Source: a virus
IMG/VR virus record: IMGVR_UViG_3300019880_000006
Location: 1 to 29,836 of that record
Direction: 5' to 3' (one strand)
Length of the DNA: 29,836 nt
Made by a program: the position numbers and the translations under genes. Below are positions 1-6,578 of this stretch, piece by piece. Every line of letters starts with the position of its first letter. The stretch's first letter is position 1. The notes beneath the pieces are model-generated. The model made no database searches and was not told the origin of the DNA. It worked only from the letters and a program-made list of their open reading frames with translations.

Positions 1-40
1 GGGGGGGCTGATCAGAGCTCTGTAGGCCGCCTGAAAATAG

Positions 41-120
41 GGGACAAGTTGGCCTTCAAATAAGGGACAAGTTGGCCTGTAATTCGGGCCAATCTGGCCT
101 GTAATTCGGGCCATGTTGTA
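41..120. repeat. Tandem 22-23 bp iterons, candidate replication origin
   Basis: Three full units and one partial unit lie head to tail at 41-63, 64-85, 86-107 and 108-120. Units 1 and 2 share GGGACAAGTTGGCCT exactly. Units 2 and 3 share the half GGCCTGTAATTC, followed each time by GGGCCA or GGGACA. The array is followed by an AT-rich stretch (about 121-180) and then by two winged-helix genes. Iterons, AT-rich DNA and an initiator gene are the usual parts of an iteron-type origin. The repeats are seen directly; the origin role is inferred. An operator array for a repressor is the main alternative. Confidence 0.6.
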
Positions 121-487
121 CCCCCGAAGTAGCTTTTAGTATTAGTTCTTAACTTCTAAAATCTCCCTTACCCAAAAAATCCGAGTCCAACCCAAGATCA
201 AGGGAAAAAGGAGCGCGCCAAGAACGCGCGCCCCCTTCGAAGTTCAAAATCAAAAGCCGCCTGTTGGAGCGGCGAAGCAATCGAGGGACCACCCGGAAGG
301 AAAACTTGCGGAGTGTTTCAGGAAATCAAGAGCGCCGGAAAAACCTGGACCCAGATCCGCACTGGCGTTTCTGCTGATTCCAGAGGTTCCCTCGACTTCG
401 ATTCCGGTCTGGAATCCCCCGAGCCGCGCGGGGTCCGCAGTTTTTTCTTGACACCCCCGGACCCCGAAGGAGTAGTGTGTGTAAATT
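121..487. other. Gene-poor leader with AT-rich segment
   Basis: No ORF here looks like a protein: the overlapping reading frames on both strands have low-complexity, shadow-like translations. The first 60 bases are AT-rich and include TAAAAT at 157-162, a good -10 hexamer. The matching -35 position (TTTTAG, 134-139) is weak, so a rightward promoter is only a possibility. A TTGACA at 448-453 lacks a convincing -10. A GC hairpin at 213-231 is listed separately. Confidence 0.45.
205..231 (-). terminator. Leftward rho-independent terminator candidate
   Basis: GCGCGC at 213-218 pairs with GCGCGC at 226-231 across a 7-nt loop. Read leftward, the hairpin is followed by a short T run (complement of AAAAA at 205-209). 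No leftward gene lies between this point and 7512, so the role is unclear unless transcription enters from elsewhere or the molecule is circular. Confidence 0.35.
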
Positions 488-706
488 GTGCCCACAAATC
501 AGAAACTTTTCGAGTGTGGAGAATGCGGGTGGTTCTGGACGCAACGGACACGCTTACGAGCGTCGAAAGGTAAGCCCCCGGACCGTTGCCCCAACCGATC
601 ATGCCGCGCCAGGGATGTGGCAGCTGTAATTCCCCGCGCCGCCGCCGCTCCAGATCGGGAACAGTCCGCCGCGCCGGCAACCGAGCAAGAGCAAAGCTCC
701 GCCTAA
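488..706 (+). CDS. Small zinc-ribbon protein
   Basis: 72 aa from a GTG start. Residues 10-13 (CGEC) and a second pair around residues 34-39 (CPNRSC) form a CxxC/CxxxxC zinc-ribbon pattern. The rest is an Arg-rich middle and an Ala/Glu/Gln-rich, probably disordered tail. A GGAG at 469-472 lies about 15 nt before the GTG, longer than ideal. The gene ends just before a hairpin terminator. Such tiny zinc ribbons are common in phage early regions and may bind nucleic acid; no specific family is recognised. The frame is preferred over the overlapping 313-573 frame because of its Cys pairs. Confidence 0.5.
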   Translation: MPTNQKLFECGECGWFWTQRTRLRASKGKPPDRCPNRSCRARDVAAVIPRAAAAPDREQSAAPATEQEQSSA

Positions 707-718
707 GTTCGAACTTTA

Positions 719-763
719 CCCCCTACTTCTTATCGGACATTGCAGATAAGAGAGGGGGTTTTT
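719..763 (+). terminator. Hairpin terminator or attenuator before the winged-helix genes
   Basis: CCCCCT...CTTATC (719-734) pairs imperfectly with GATAAG..AGGGGG (745-758) across a 10-nt loop, followed directly by TTTTT (759-763). This is a standard rho-independent shape. It follows the zinc-ribbon ORF and precedes the candidate initiator genes, so it could end an upstream leader transcript or attenuate the downstream operon. Confidence 0.65.
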
Positions 764-844
764 GATGGGTTTTACTGGATTTAGAGGCAAAAGCAAACGG
801 CGCGAAAGCTGTCCAGAGCCCGCGCCGCCGAAGGGTAAAACTAA

Positions 845-1966
845 TTGTCTACAGCAGCTTACCAAAGCCCCAGCGAACTGCAAAGTGGAAATTTCGCGGG
901 CTCTCGAGAAATTCGCACCCCTCAGAAATTCCTCGCCCTCATCGACCGCCTAGGCATCCCGCTCAACATACGAACTTCGTTTAAAGGCTACTACGAAGCC
1001 TGCGGTTCCCCCATCGGCCCCAACCCCGCGTTCTGGAAGGGGCTGCGGAAAGTCGCTCGCGAAATTGGCATGAGCTACCGCACGCTCAAGCGCCACCATC
1101 GAAAATACCTAGAGTTCAACCTGATTCACAATACCGGCGGCCCCAACAGCGACCGCCGCTCGAAAACATGGGGCGTCAACACCCCCCAGTTTTACGAGCA
1201 ACAATGGCCCGGCGGGATCTGCCCGCGCTGCCGGCACAAACATACAGGCGCCGAGTGTGGATGTGAGTTAAGCCCACGCCACTGGCCGACGAAAGGCTGG
1301 GTCGAACGCCGCTGCCGGTGCACCCCGCGCCCCTCTGAGATTTCCGCCCGCATGGGGCCGCAGCGCACCGAAAATCCTTCACGACCTTCCCCCGAGTCGC
1401 CGACCACGCAGCCAGGAGCCGCCCCCTCTCAGCCTTCCCCGGCGGCTCCGGCGCGGGAAATACATCGTACCGTGAGGCAAATGGAGCCGCGCCCACTTCG
1501 CAGTGGTGAAACACGCAATCTGGGCCAGCTTTATCAGCAAATGCTTCTACTGATGCAAGAACATCCACCCCCAGAACAAGCGCTGGCGAAACTGGGCGCC
1601 GATCTCCGGTACTCACATGAAGACACGGAACTAAAAGCTAAAAACAGTCCGAGCCATTTCAGACATCACCTCCAGGATTTTTGGCGACACTGGGTCAGCC
1701 AAGCCTTAAATGGCAGTTGTAAGCATGTCGATGCGCATTTAGTTGTCTCGGCTATAGAACAGCTTTCACAGGAAATTCGCCATCACGGTTTACACGAAGA
1801 TGAGTTGGCGAACTACCAGATGGATCGCGTGCCGCTCAAAGTCCCAAGATCGCGCCGCGAAGCTGTGGAAATTATCTGCCGGCGCCTCAACATGAACTTC
1901 GAGTTGGCCATTGAGCACCTACGTGGGGCGCGTCACGAAATTCCGGATGAGGAGGAAAGTCCATGA
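845..1966 (+). CDS. Winged-helix protein with Cys cluster, candidate replication initiator
   Basis: 373 aa from a TTG start. An in-frame TAA lies immediately upstream and GAAGGG at about 829-834 can serve as ribosome site. Residues 60-112 look like a winged helix, with recognition segment SYRTLKRHHRKYLE and a GPNS-x-x-R wing. Next comes a Cys cluster (C126, C129, C138, C140, C157, C159) that could bind zinc. A Pro/Ser-rich linker follows at about 165-205. The helical C-terminal part (about 215-365) is of unknown fold. The following gene repeats the winged-helix motif, and an iteron array lies about 0.8 kb upstream. A DNA-binding replication initiator fits best; a transcription regulator is possible. 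No helicase or polymerase motif is present. Confidence 0.6.
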   Translation: MSTAAYQSPSELQSGNFAGSREIRTPQKFLALIDRLGIPLNIRTSFKGYYEACGSPIGPNPAFWKGLRKVAREIGMSYRTLKRHHRKYLEFNLIHNTGGPNSDRRSKTWGVNTPQFYEQQWPGGICPRCRHKHTGAECGCELSPRHWPTKGWVERRCRCTPRPSEISARMGPQRTENPSRPSPESPTTQPGAAPSQPSPAAPAREIHRTVRQMEPRPLRSGETRNLGQLYQQMLLLMQEHPPPEQALAKLGADLRYSHEDTELKAKNSPSHFRHHLQDFWRHWVSQALNGSCKHVDAHLVVSAIEQLSQEIRHHGLHEDELANYQMDRVPLKVPRSRREAVEIICRRLNMNFELAIEHLRGARHEIPDEEESP

Positions 1967-2574
1967 ACGATCTGATCGTGCAGTTTCAAGATGAAGTCAT
2001 GGAGATGCGTCTCTTGTTTTATTTACGCCACACCCTCTACTGGCTGGCGGACGGAATAATTTCGGAAGCTGGACAGCCTCTAGAGTTTTGGTATTCAACT
2101 GCGGCGATGGCGAGTTGGGCCCAGGTATCCAAGCCGACTATGAAGCGCTACCTGAGGAAGTTTGTTGAGTTAGGAATTTTCGAAGTTGTCAGCGGACCGA
2201 ACAGCGAGCACCGCGCTGTCACCTACCGATTCAACTTAGACTTATTACGCGCGCAGTTTTCGGAACGCCGATCTCCAGAAAGCAGAGAGCAGCGGATAGA
2301 AGCCAGTCTTCAAAAAGCCCGTGCGGAGGCGCGCGAAGCTTACAAAATTAAACGCGACCGCGAAAAGCGGAGAGAGCCTATAAAACTGCTAGCCGACCTG
2401 CCGCACATCCACCAGCGCATCGCCGAAGACATGACCGCCGATCAGCCGTTCCTGCTGAAATGCTCGACCTGTAAAGTCTGGCGCGGGATCACGACGGACG
2501 AGTTCGCGGCCTATCTGGCGCACGGCTGGCCTTACTGCTGCGGAAACACGATGCAACTGGAGAAGGCCGCATGA
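1963..2574 (+). CDS. Second winged-helix protein with C-terminal zinc ribbon
   Basis: 203 aa; the ATG overlaps the previous stop (ATGA) and follows a very strong GAGGAGG site. Residues about 25-92 form a winged helix: TMKRYLRKFVELGIF, then GPNS-x-x-R-x-x-T-Y. It aligns with the same segment of the preceding protein, so the two are probably paralogues. Residues about 105-138 are highly charged and likely a long helix or coiled coil. C167/C170 and C192/C193 look like a short zinc ribbon. Expected to be a sequence-specific DNA-binding protein made in step with its neighbour, perhaps as part of replication initiation. No enzymatic motif is seen. Confidence 0.6.
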   Translation: MNDLIVQFQDEVMEMRLLFYLRHTLYWLADGIISEAGQPLEFWYSTAAMASWAQVSKPTMKRYLRKFVELGIFEVVSGPNSEHRAVTYRFNLDLLRAQFSERRSPESREQRIEASLQKARAEAREAYKIKRDREKRREPIKLLADLPHIHQRIAEDMTADQPFLLKCSTCKVWRGITTDEFAAYLAHGWPYCCGNTMQLEKAA

Positions 2575-2834
2575 GCTCAATTCCCTGCCGCCAATTCGTA
2601 GCCCCCTTCGTCTGGCAGAAACTGGACGACGATCTACTTCCGGAACCGCCGAACTTCCCCATCGGGCACTTACTTGTGATCGTCGAGTGGTCCCGGATCT
2701 GCCAGATCTCCGGGAAGGAAGAGAAGTTCATAGCGGATCGCTGGTGCAAGTACGGCTTCATCGGGGAGTGCACACACTGCGGGGAGGAGCGGATCGCGCC
2801 CTTCACGCGGACCCATGCGGGAGGTGAGGGGTGA
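2571..2834 (+). CDS. Small conserved-looking protein with CxxC
   Basis: 87 aa; ATGA overlap with the gene before and GTGA overlap with the HAD gene after, so it is translationally coupled on both sides. The middle is hydrophobic (IGHLLVIVEWSRIC). Near the C-terminus it has C-K-Y-G-F-x-G-E-CTHCGEE, with three Cys that could help bind a metal. No family is recognised. It belongs to the rightward early operon. The protein-like composition and tight packing support it as a real gene. Confidence 0.6.
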   Translation: MSSIPCRQFVAPFVWQKLDDDLLPEPPNFPIGHLLVIVEWSRICQISGKEEKFIADRWCKYGFIGECTHCGEERIAPFTRTHAGGEG

Positions 2835-3220
2835 CGGATTTAACCGGACGCAAGCCGATACTGTGCCTAGATTTCGATGGCGTGTGCCATTCCTACACGA
2901 GCGGCTGGAAGGGTGCGCATGTGATTCCGGATTTGCCGGTACCGGGGATGTGGCAGTTTCTCCGCGAAGCCGTCGAAGTCTTCGAAGTCAACATCTTTTC
3001 GAGCCGCAGCCATCAAAAGGGCGGACTAAGCGCTATGCAGGCGTGGTTTATGGCGCACGCTGATGCTGTCGATCTGCCGACGGTCGATAGGCTGGTTTTC
3101 CCGCTCGAAAAACCGCCAGCACTCGTGGGGATCGACGACCGTGTAATTTGCTTTCAAGGCAGATGGCCGGAGGTGATGGCACTGCTTCGGTTCAAGCCGT
3201 GGAACGCGAAGGAAGTTTGA
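2831..3220 (+). CDS. HAD-superfamily phosphatase-like protein
   Basis: 129 aa from a GTG start overlapping the previous TGA. The N-terminal LCLDFDGVCH contains the HAD nucleophile pair D14/D16. SSRSH (57-61) sits where motif II is expected, and GIDDRVICF (100-108) supplies the motif IV acidic pair D102/D103. It is short, typical of capless phage-encoded HAD proteins with LDFDGV-H-SYTSGW. Known HAD enzymes hydrolyse phosphate esters such as nucleotides or 5'/3' ends of nucleic acids; the substrate here is unknown. It ends directly before the first copy of the duplicated stem-loop. Confidence 0.85.
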   Translation: MTDLTGRKPILCLDFDGVCHSYTSGWKGAHVIPDLPVPGMWQFLREAVEVFEVNIFSSRSHQKGGLSAMQAWFMAHADAVDLPTVDRLVFPLEKPPALVGIDDRVICFQGRWPEVMALLRFKPWNAKEV

Positions 3221-3293
3221 GTTGGGGCGGAACACTTCTGCCATCCGTGGGACCCGAAAAGTAACTGTACCGGCAGAGGTGAGCCGCCCCGAA
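3221..3293 (+). ncRNA. Intercistronic stem-loop element, copy 1
   Basis: GGGGCGG (3224-3230) and CACTTCTGCC (3233-3242) pair with GGCAGAGGTG (3272-3281) and CCGCCCC (3284-3290): a 7 bp plus 10 bp stem with a 2x2 internal loop and a 29-nt terminal loop. The element starts right after the HAD stop codon and ends about 10 nt before an AGGAGG ribosome site. A second copy lies at 4291-4363. The only difference in the paired bases (T3236 versus C4306) turns a G-C pair into a G-U wobble, so the RNA fold is kept. Could be an RNA processing site, a cis-regulatory leader, or a recombination site flanking the cassette. Confidence 0.6.
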
Positions 3294-3309
3294 ATTGCAG
3301 GAGGACCGT

Positions 3310-3456
3310 ATGCAGACAGCTACAATTCGCGCCCGTCAGAAACCGGTAGAAGAATTGCCAGCGTGGGCCGTGTGCTGCCCTGAAGCCCGCGAAGCCGCTC
3401 AGTGGAATGCGGAGAATGAAGGAACTATCGAAGTGCTCTCCGAAGTTTGGGGGTGA
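3310..3456 (+). CDS. 48-aa protein upstream of the methylase
   Basis: ATG preceded by a strong AGGAGG site (about 3300-3304). Residues are mixed and polar, with a CC pair (about 21-22) and an acidic C-terminal half (EAREAAQWNAENEGTIEV). Stop lies 3 nt before the methylase ATG, so the two are almost certainly cotranslated. It is the first gene after stem-loop copy 1. No family is recognised; a small partner of the methylase or an unrelated early protein are both possible. Confidence 0.6.
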   Translation: MQTATIRARQKPVEELPAWAVCCPEAREAAQWNAENEGTIEVLSEVWG

Positions 3457-3459
3457 GGG

Positions 3460-4320
3460 ATGAGGCCCGTACTGCGATATCACGGAGGGAAGTGGAAGTT
3501 GGCCCCTTGGCTGATTGACCATTTCCCAATGCACCGCATTTATGTAGAGCCGTTCGCCGGGGGAGCGAGTGTGCTGATGCGTAAACCGCGAAGCTATGCC
3601 GAAGTTTACAACGACCGCTGGGATGAAGTTGTCCGGGTGTTCCGCGTGCTGCGGGATCCAATTAAAGCCGCCGCCCTGGCGGAATTGCTGAGACTCACGC
3701 CATTCGCGCGCTCCGAGTTTGACGGCGCGGGTTCAGAAGCTATTGCGATTCTTCCAGAATTAGAAGCTGTTCGCCTCACGCTTTTCCGCTCATTCGCGGG
3801 CTTCGGATCAGCGGCAACCAACGCGAAATACACGACAGGCTTCAGATCTAATTCCAATCGCGCGGGAACCACGCCGGCACAAGACTGGGCGGGCTATCCC
3901 AAGTATGTCCGGGAATTCACAGCGCGATTGTCCGGCGTCGTGATCGAGAACAAGGATGCGCTCGAACTTATCTTGCAGCACGATACGCCCGAAACGTTCT
4001 TCTATGTCGATCCGCCCTACCCGCACTCCACGCGCAATATGCAGCGCGGCAACGCGGCTTACGAGTGCGAAATGTCGGACGACGATCATCGAAGACTCGC
4101 GGAATGCTTACACCATGTGCAAGGGAAAGTGCTACTGTCCGGCTATCCCTGTGAGCTCTACGACTCGGAGCTGTATCGAGGGTGGCAGCGAATCGAAATA
4201 GCCCATTTCGCAGACGGCGCGCGCCAACGAACCGAAGTCATTTGGATGAACTATGCCGGGCACAAGCAGGGCGAATTTTTTGAAGAACGAGTTGGGGCGG
4301 ACCACCTCTGCCATCCGTAG
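3460..4320 (+). CDS. dam: Dam-type DNA N6-adenine methyltransferase (D12 class)
   Basis: 286 aa. The N-terminal YHGGKWKLAPWL segment (7-18) and VEPFAGGAS (29-37) form the S-adenosylmethionine site (motif I region). FYVDPPYPHS (181-190) contains the catalytic DPPY of N6-adenine methylases. Length is normal for the D12/Dam family, whose members often methylate GATC; specificity cannot be read here. No partner restriction enzyme is visible, so an orphan phage methylase protecting DNA or timing replication or expression is likely. The last nine codons (278-286) and the stop lie inside stem-loop copy 2, suggesting that this element replaced the original 3' end. Confidence 0.93.
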   Translation: MRPVLRYHGGKWKLAPWLIDHFPMHRIYVEPFAGGASVLMRKPRSYAEVYNDRWDEVVRVFRVLRDPIKAAALAELLRLTPFARSEFDGAGSEAIAILPELEAVRLTLFRSFAGFGSAATNAKYTTGFRSNSNRAGTTPAQDWAGYPKYVREFTARLSGVVIENKDALELILQHDTPETFFYVDPPYPHSTRNMQRGNAAYECEMSDDDHRRLAECLHHVQGKVLLSGYPCELYDSELYRGWQRIEIAHFADGARQRTEVIWMNYAGHKQGEFFEERVGADHLCHP

Positions 4321-4363
4321 GGACCCGGAAAGTACTGTACCGGCAGAGGTGAGCCGCCCCGAA
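4291..4363 (+). ncRNA. Intercistronic stem-loop element, copy 2
   Basis: Same architecture as copy 1: GGGGCGG (4294-4300) and CACCTCTGCC (4303-4312) pair with GGCAGAGGTG (4342-4351) and CCGCCCC (4354-4360), loop 4313-4341. The 3' arm is identical in both copies; the loop differs by few changes, including one inserted and one deleted A that keep it at 29 nt. It overlaps the last codons of the methylase and lies about 10 nt before a GAGGAG ribosome site for the next gene. The two copies therefore bracket the 48-aa gene plus methylase. Confidence 0.6.
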
Positions 4364-4380
4364 GTTTTGAGGAGAAGAAA

Positions 4381-4611
4381 ATGCCAATACGCCGCATCAT
4401 CGAGTACCCCGAAGCAGAAGGCAAGACGGTGGCTCAGCTGACAGTTACAAACACGGACGAGTTCCGCGGGATTGAAATCGCCTTCACCGACGAGACCGCG
4501 ATGCAATTCGAGATCGGCCTTTCTATGGAAGTCGAGCCGCAGTTGATTAACTGGAAATCGGGGAACGGAAAGAAGCTCAAGCAATTCCCCAGCGTGAAAG
4601 TGGTGGCGTGA
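4381..4611 (+). CDS. Hypothetical protein, 76 aa
   Basis: ATG with GAGGAG about 8 nt upstream, directly after stem-loop copy 2. The sequence alternates polar and hydrophobic residues (AQLTVTNTDEFRGIEIAF), suggesting a small beta-rich domain, and ends in a basic stretch (KSGNGKKLKQF). Acidic overall in the first half. No family is recognised. Coupled to the next gene by a TGATG overlap. Confidence 0.6.
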   Translation: MPIRRIIEYPEAEGKTVAQLTVTNTDEFRGIEIAFTDETAMQFEIGLSMEVEPQLINWKSGNGKKLKQFPSVKVVA

Positions 4612-4835
4612 TGGGTAGGTGTTATCGCATATGGACCTATCAGGAAGGCTTGGCGGCCCTCGACGTGCTGAACCGGGCGCAGGAGTATTTGCATTCAGTT
4701 TATTCCGACAGCATGCCGCGCGAAGAAGCTCAGTTCCATTTCGATGCGCGGGCACTCCTGCTGCGCCGTCAGAGAGCGCTCCTCGATGAAATGGAACTTG
4801 AGTATGTCTACGGCTCGGCGGCGGAGGCATCCTGA
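4611..4835 (+). CDS. Hypothetical alpha-helical protein, 74 aa
   Basis: ATG at 4611 overlaps the preceding stop (TGATG); a GTG one codon earlier is the alternative start. The translation is mostly helical, Leu/Arg/Glu-rich (ARALLLRRQRALLDEMELEY), and could form a coiled coil. It ends in a TGATG overlap with the next gene. No family is recognised; its role is unknown apart from membership of the early operon. Confidence 0.55.
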   Translation: MGRCYRIWTYQEGLAALDVLNRAQEYLHSVYSDSMPREEAQFHFDARALLLRRQRALLDEMELEYVYGSAAEAS

Positions 4836-5032
4836 TGGCCGAACACTACCCCCGGAACACCGTCTGGTTCTCCGCCTGGTGCGCCAAGTGCCGGAAGGAC
4901 ACTCCGCACTCCGCCGCCGGATGTAGGAAAGGCTCCTGCCTCACCTGCCTTGCCAAACTGGACGACGCCCACGCCGCCGCGCCTAAAAAGTCCGTCAGGA
5001 GTCAGGGAGATTTGTTCCCGCCCGCCGCATGA
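4835..5032 (+). CDS. Small zinc-ribbon protein, 65 aa
   Basis: ATG in a TGATG overlap. CAKC (16-19) and C30/C35/C38 (CRKGSCLTC) make a plausible zinc-binding module in the N-terminal half; the C-terminal third is basic and low-complexity. Similar tiny Cys-pair proteins recur through this operon (488, 6575 and, on the other strand, 7700). Function unknown; nucleic-acid or protein binding is the usual role of such domains. Confidence 0.6.
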   Translation: MAEHYPRNTVWFSAWCAKCRKDTPHSAAGCRKGSCLTCLAKLDDAHAAAPKKSVRSQGDLFPPAA

Positions 5033-5265
5033 AAATCGTTCTAGCCACTATCGCGTTCTTCCTCGTGCTCGTAGGACTCTTCCTGCTCATCCCGGAGCGC
5101 TACCGCATCCCGCCCATACGGCAACAGCAGATCTTCCTCGAAGTCGTTCTAGATTCGGAGCACCCCGGCCAACTGCTCTGCAACAAGCCCAACGGGAAGC
5201 TGGTTCCCTGCACCGTCGAAGTTGGCGGAGATGGCTGGGTGGTGAAGTGGAAGGAGAAGCCGTGA
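5029..5265 (+). CDS. Small single-pass membrane or exported protein, 78 aa
   Basis: ATGA overlap with the gene before. Residues about 4-22 (VLATIAFFLVLVGLFLLIP) form one strong hydrophobic helix after a short basic N-terminus, followed by a soluble domain of about 55 residues with two Cys (about 51 and 61) that could form a disulfide outside the cytoplasm. Likely an inner-membrane-anchored protein. No superinfection-exclusion or lysis family can be assigned from sequence alone. Confidence 0.6.
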   Translation: MKIVLATIAFFLVLVGLFLLIPERYRIPPIRQQQIFLEVVLDSEHPGQLLCNKPNGKLVPCTVEVGGDGWVVKWKEKP

Positions 5266-5672
5266 GCACTCAGGATGAACGCCGACAATTTGAGAAGTGG
5301 GCGATGGAAAAATATGGCATGGCGAAATTGCTCCGGGACGACGATCAGCGAGATCGGTACGCTCACCGCGAGACTGACGAAGCATGGGAGGGTTGGCAAG
5401 CCCGCGCCGAAATAGCCGTACCAAAGCCTGAGACGTGGAAGTGTGTGCAGCGCAACTACTTCGGTGAGCACATGGTTTTCGAGGGAGAAGTGTTTAAAGG
5501 CGTAATCCCAGACAAGGAAACTGCCGACAGAATCGTGGCCGCGATGAACGCATTACAGGCGGGGCGTCCAGTCCCAGCCCCTCTCGGCTTTTGCGACAGA
5601 TTCCCCGGCACGGGTACGACGCCCCACACGAAATGCAACGATTGCCTGAACTGGCGGGAGGTGGCCGAGTGA
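5262..5672 (+). CDS. Hypothetical phage protein with WxxWQAR motif
   Basis: 136 aa from a GTG in a GTGA overlap, preceded by AAGGAG. The frame stays open far upstream, but the coupled GTG with its ribosome site is the better start. Residues about 9-47 contain FEKWAMEKYGM...TDEAWEGWQARAEI, a pattern often seen in small phage early proteins of unknown function. The C-terminal part has CDRF...KCNDC, possibly metal-binding. Role unknown. Confidence 0.6.
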   Translation: MSTQDERRQFEKWAMEKYGMAKLLRDDDQRDRYAHRETDEAWEGWQARAEIAVPKPETWKCVQRNYFGEHMVFEGEVFKGVIPDKETADRIVAAMNALQAGRPVPAPLGFCDRFPGTGTTPHTKCNDCLNWREVAE

Positions 5673-6007
5673 TACTCATAACCAGAGTCCGCAACAATGG
5701 CCGAGTGGATATTGTGATGGTGCTCGCGGACGAAAACATCGAACGCTTGAAAAGCTACGATCCTGCCCAAGTGTTATGGAGTGATCTGCCGCCGGAAACT
5801 TTCTCACGCCGCCCGCACACGATTGGAGTAGCCTACGCGACTGCGCTTGAACTCGAGGAGATCACTCGCATGTCGGAGTCCGATCCGGATTGGAAGGAAA
5901 AAGCCCTTGTCCTGCTCGAGCGCGGCTTTGAATACAGGCCCGACCTCGGCGACCACGACTTAGGGCCAGTGGTTCTCGGCAAGCCCACGGAAGGAACAAA
6001 GCAGTGA
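5669..6007 (+). CDS. Hypothetical protein, 112 aa
   Basis: GTG start in a GTGA overlap with GGGAGG 7 nt upstream; the longer open frame from 5591 lacks such a site. The N-terminal half is beta-like (ILITRVRNNGRVDIVMVL); the middle is helical and acidic. Residues YRPDLGDHDLGPVVLGKP near the end are distinctive but match no family I recognise. Coupled to the next gene by GTGA. Confidence 0.55.
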   Translation: MILITRVRNNGRVDIVMVLADENIERLKSYDPAQVLWSDLPPETFSRRPHTIGVAYATALELEEITRMSESDPDWKEKALVLLERGFEYRPDLGDHDLGPVVLGKPTEGTKQ

Positions 6008-6225
6008 TCTCCTTCTGGATCATCGTCGCCCTCCTCGTGGTCTTCTCCGTCTGCAACCTCGCCTTCACGAAAGGCCGCAACGACGGCTGGAAAGCAGGCC
6101 ACCGGAAAGGCTTCGAGCTCGGCTGGAAGGACGGAGACAACTGGTGGATAGGAGTGGAAGAGTCGGCTACCGAAGCGCGGGAAGAGCTTTGGCGGGAGGA
6201 GCTCGAGAAAGGGAGGGAGCCGTGA
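6004..6225 (+). CDS. Small membrane-anchored protein, 73 aa
   Basis: GTG start in a GTGA overlap. Residues 2-20 (ISFWIIVALLVVFSVCNLA) are one membrane helix. The remainder is very polar and charged, with Trp/Gly/Lys repeats (GRNDGWKAGHRKGFELGWKDG) and an acidic-basic tail, probably a cytoplasmic helix. It resembles single-pass phage early membrane proteins in layout only. Coupled to the next gene by GTGA. Confidence 0.55.
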   Translation: MISFWIIVALLVVFSVCNLAFTKGRNDGWKAGHRKGFELGWKDGDNWWIGVEESATEAREELWREELEKGREP

Positions 6226-6578
6226 GCGCGGCTGAGATGGCGGTGGTTGTACTGGCTTGCAACTCTCCCGGATACCAGTTCGCCGTGAAAATCGACGGAC
6301 GTGGGGCGCTCTATTTGCAAGGCACTTACGAAGAAGCTGACACGCTCACAGGCAAGATGGAGACGCAACGAACGCGCCGCTGGTTTCTCTCGCCGGAGAT
6401 GACGAAGAGTGAAATCGTGCAGACCGTGTTCAAGTGCGTCCTCACAAGCATGGAACATCGCACGCGGGAACACTTTACCTATCGACTGAAAGCCGTCTTC
6501 GGCCCGCACTTCAACGTCGAGCATCTGTGGGAGCTTTGTTCTAGGTTCGAAGCTTTCGAATGGAGGGAAAAGCCATGA
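6222..6578 (+). CDS. Hypothetical protein, 118 aa
   Basis: GTG in a GTGA overlap, with GGGAGG just upstream; this start is preferred over the longer frame from 6144. It contains a beta-like N-terminal domain (VKIDGRGALYLQGTYEEADT) followed by helices with Arg/Thr/Glu and a Trp-rich end (HLWELCSRFEAFEWREKP). Ends in an ATGA overlap with the first of the three genes that share a start module. No family is recognised. Confidence 0.55.
   Translation: MSAAEMAVVVLACNSPGYQFAVKIDGRGALYLQGTYEEADTLTGKMETQRTRRWFLSPEMTKSEIVQTVFKCVLTSMEHRTREHFTYRLKAVFGPHFNVEHLWELCSRFEAFEWREKP

Noticed and set aside
448-478. TTGACA promoter ahead of the zinc-ribbon ORF
   Set aside because: The -35 is perfect but no acceptable -10 lies at 16-18 bases, and the start codon would be too close to the transcript start.
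313-573. 86-aa forward ORF in the leader
   Set aside because: No family pattern and it overlaps the better-supported zinc-ribbon frame at 488; no ribosome site seen.
762-953. 63-aa forward ORF overlapping the start of the first winged-helix gene
   Set aside because: It starts inside the terminator tail and overlaps the winged-helix frame; no domain evidence.
3221-3293. Integron attC site
   Set aside because: The GTT start and hairpin are suggestive, but the required paired core sites (RYYYAAC and GTTRRRY) are not both present and no integron integrase is seen.
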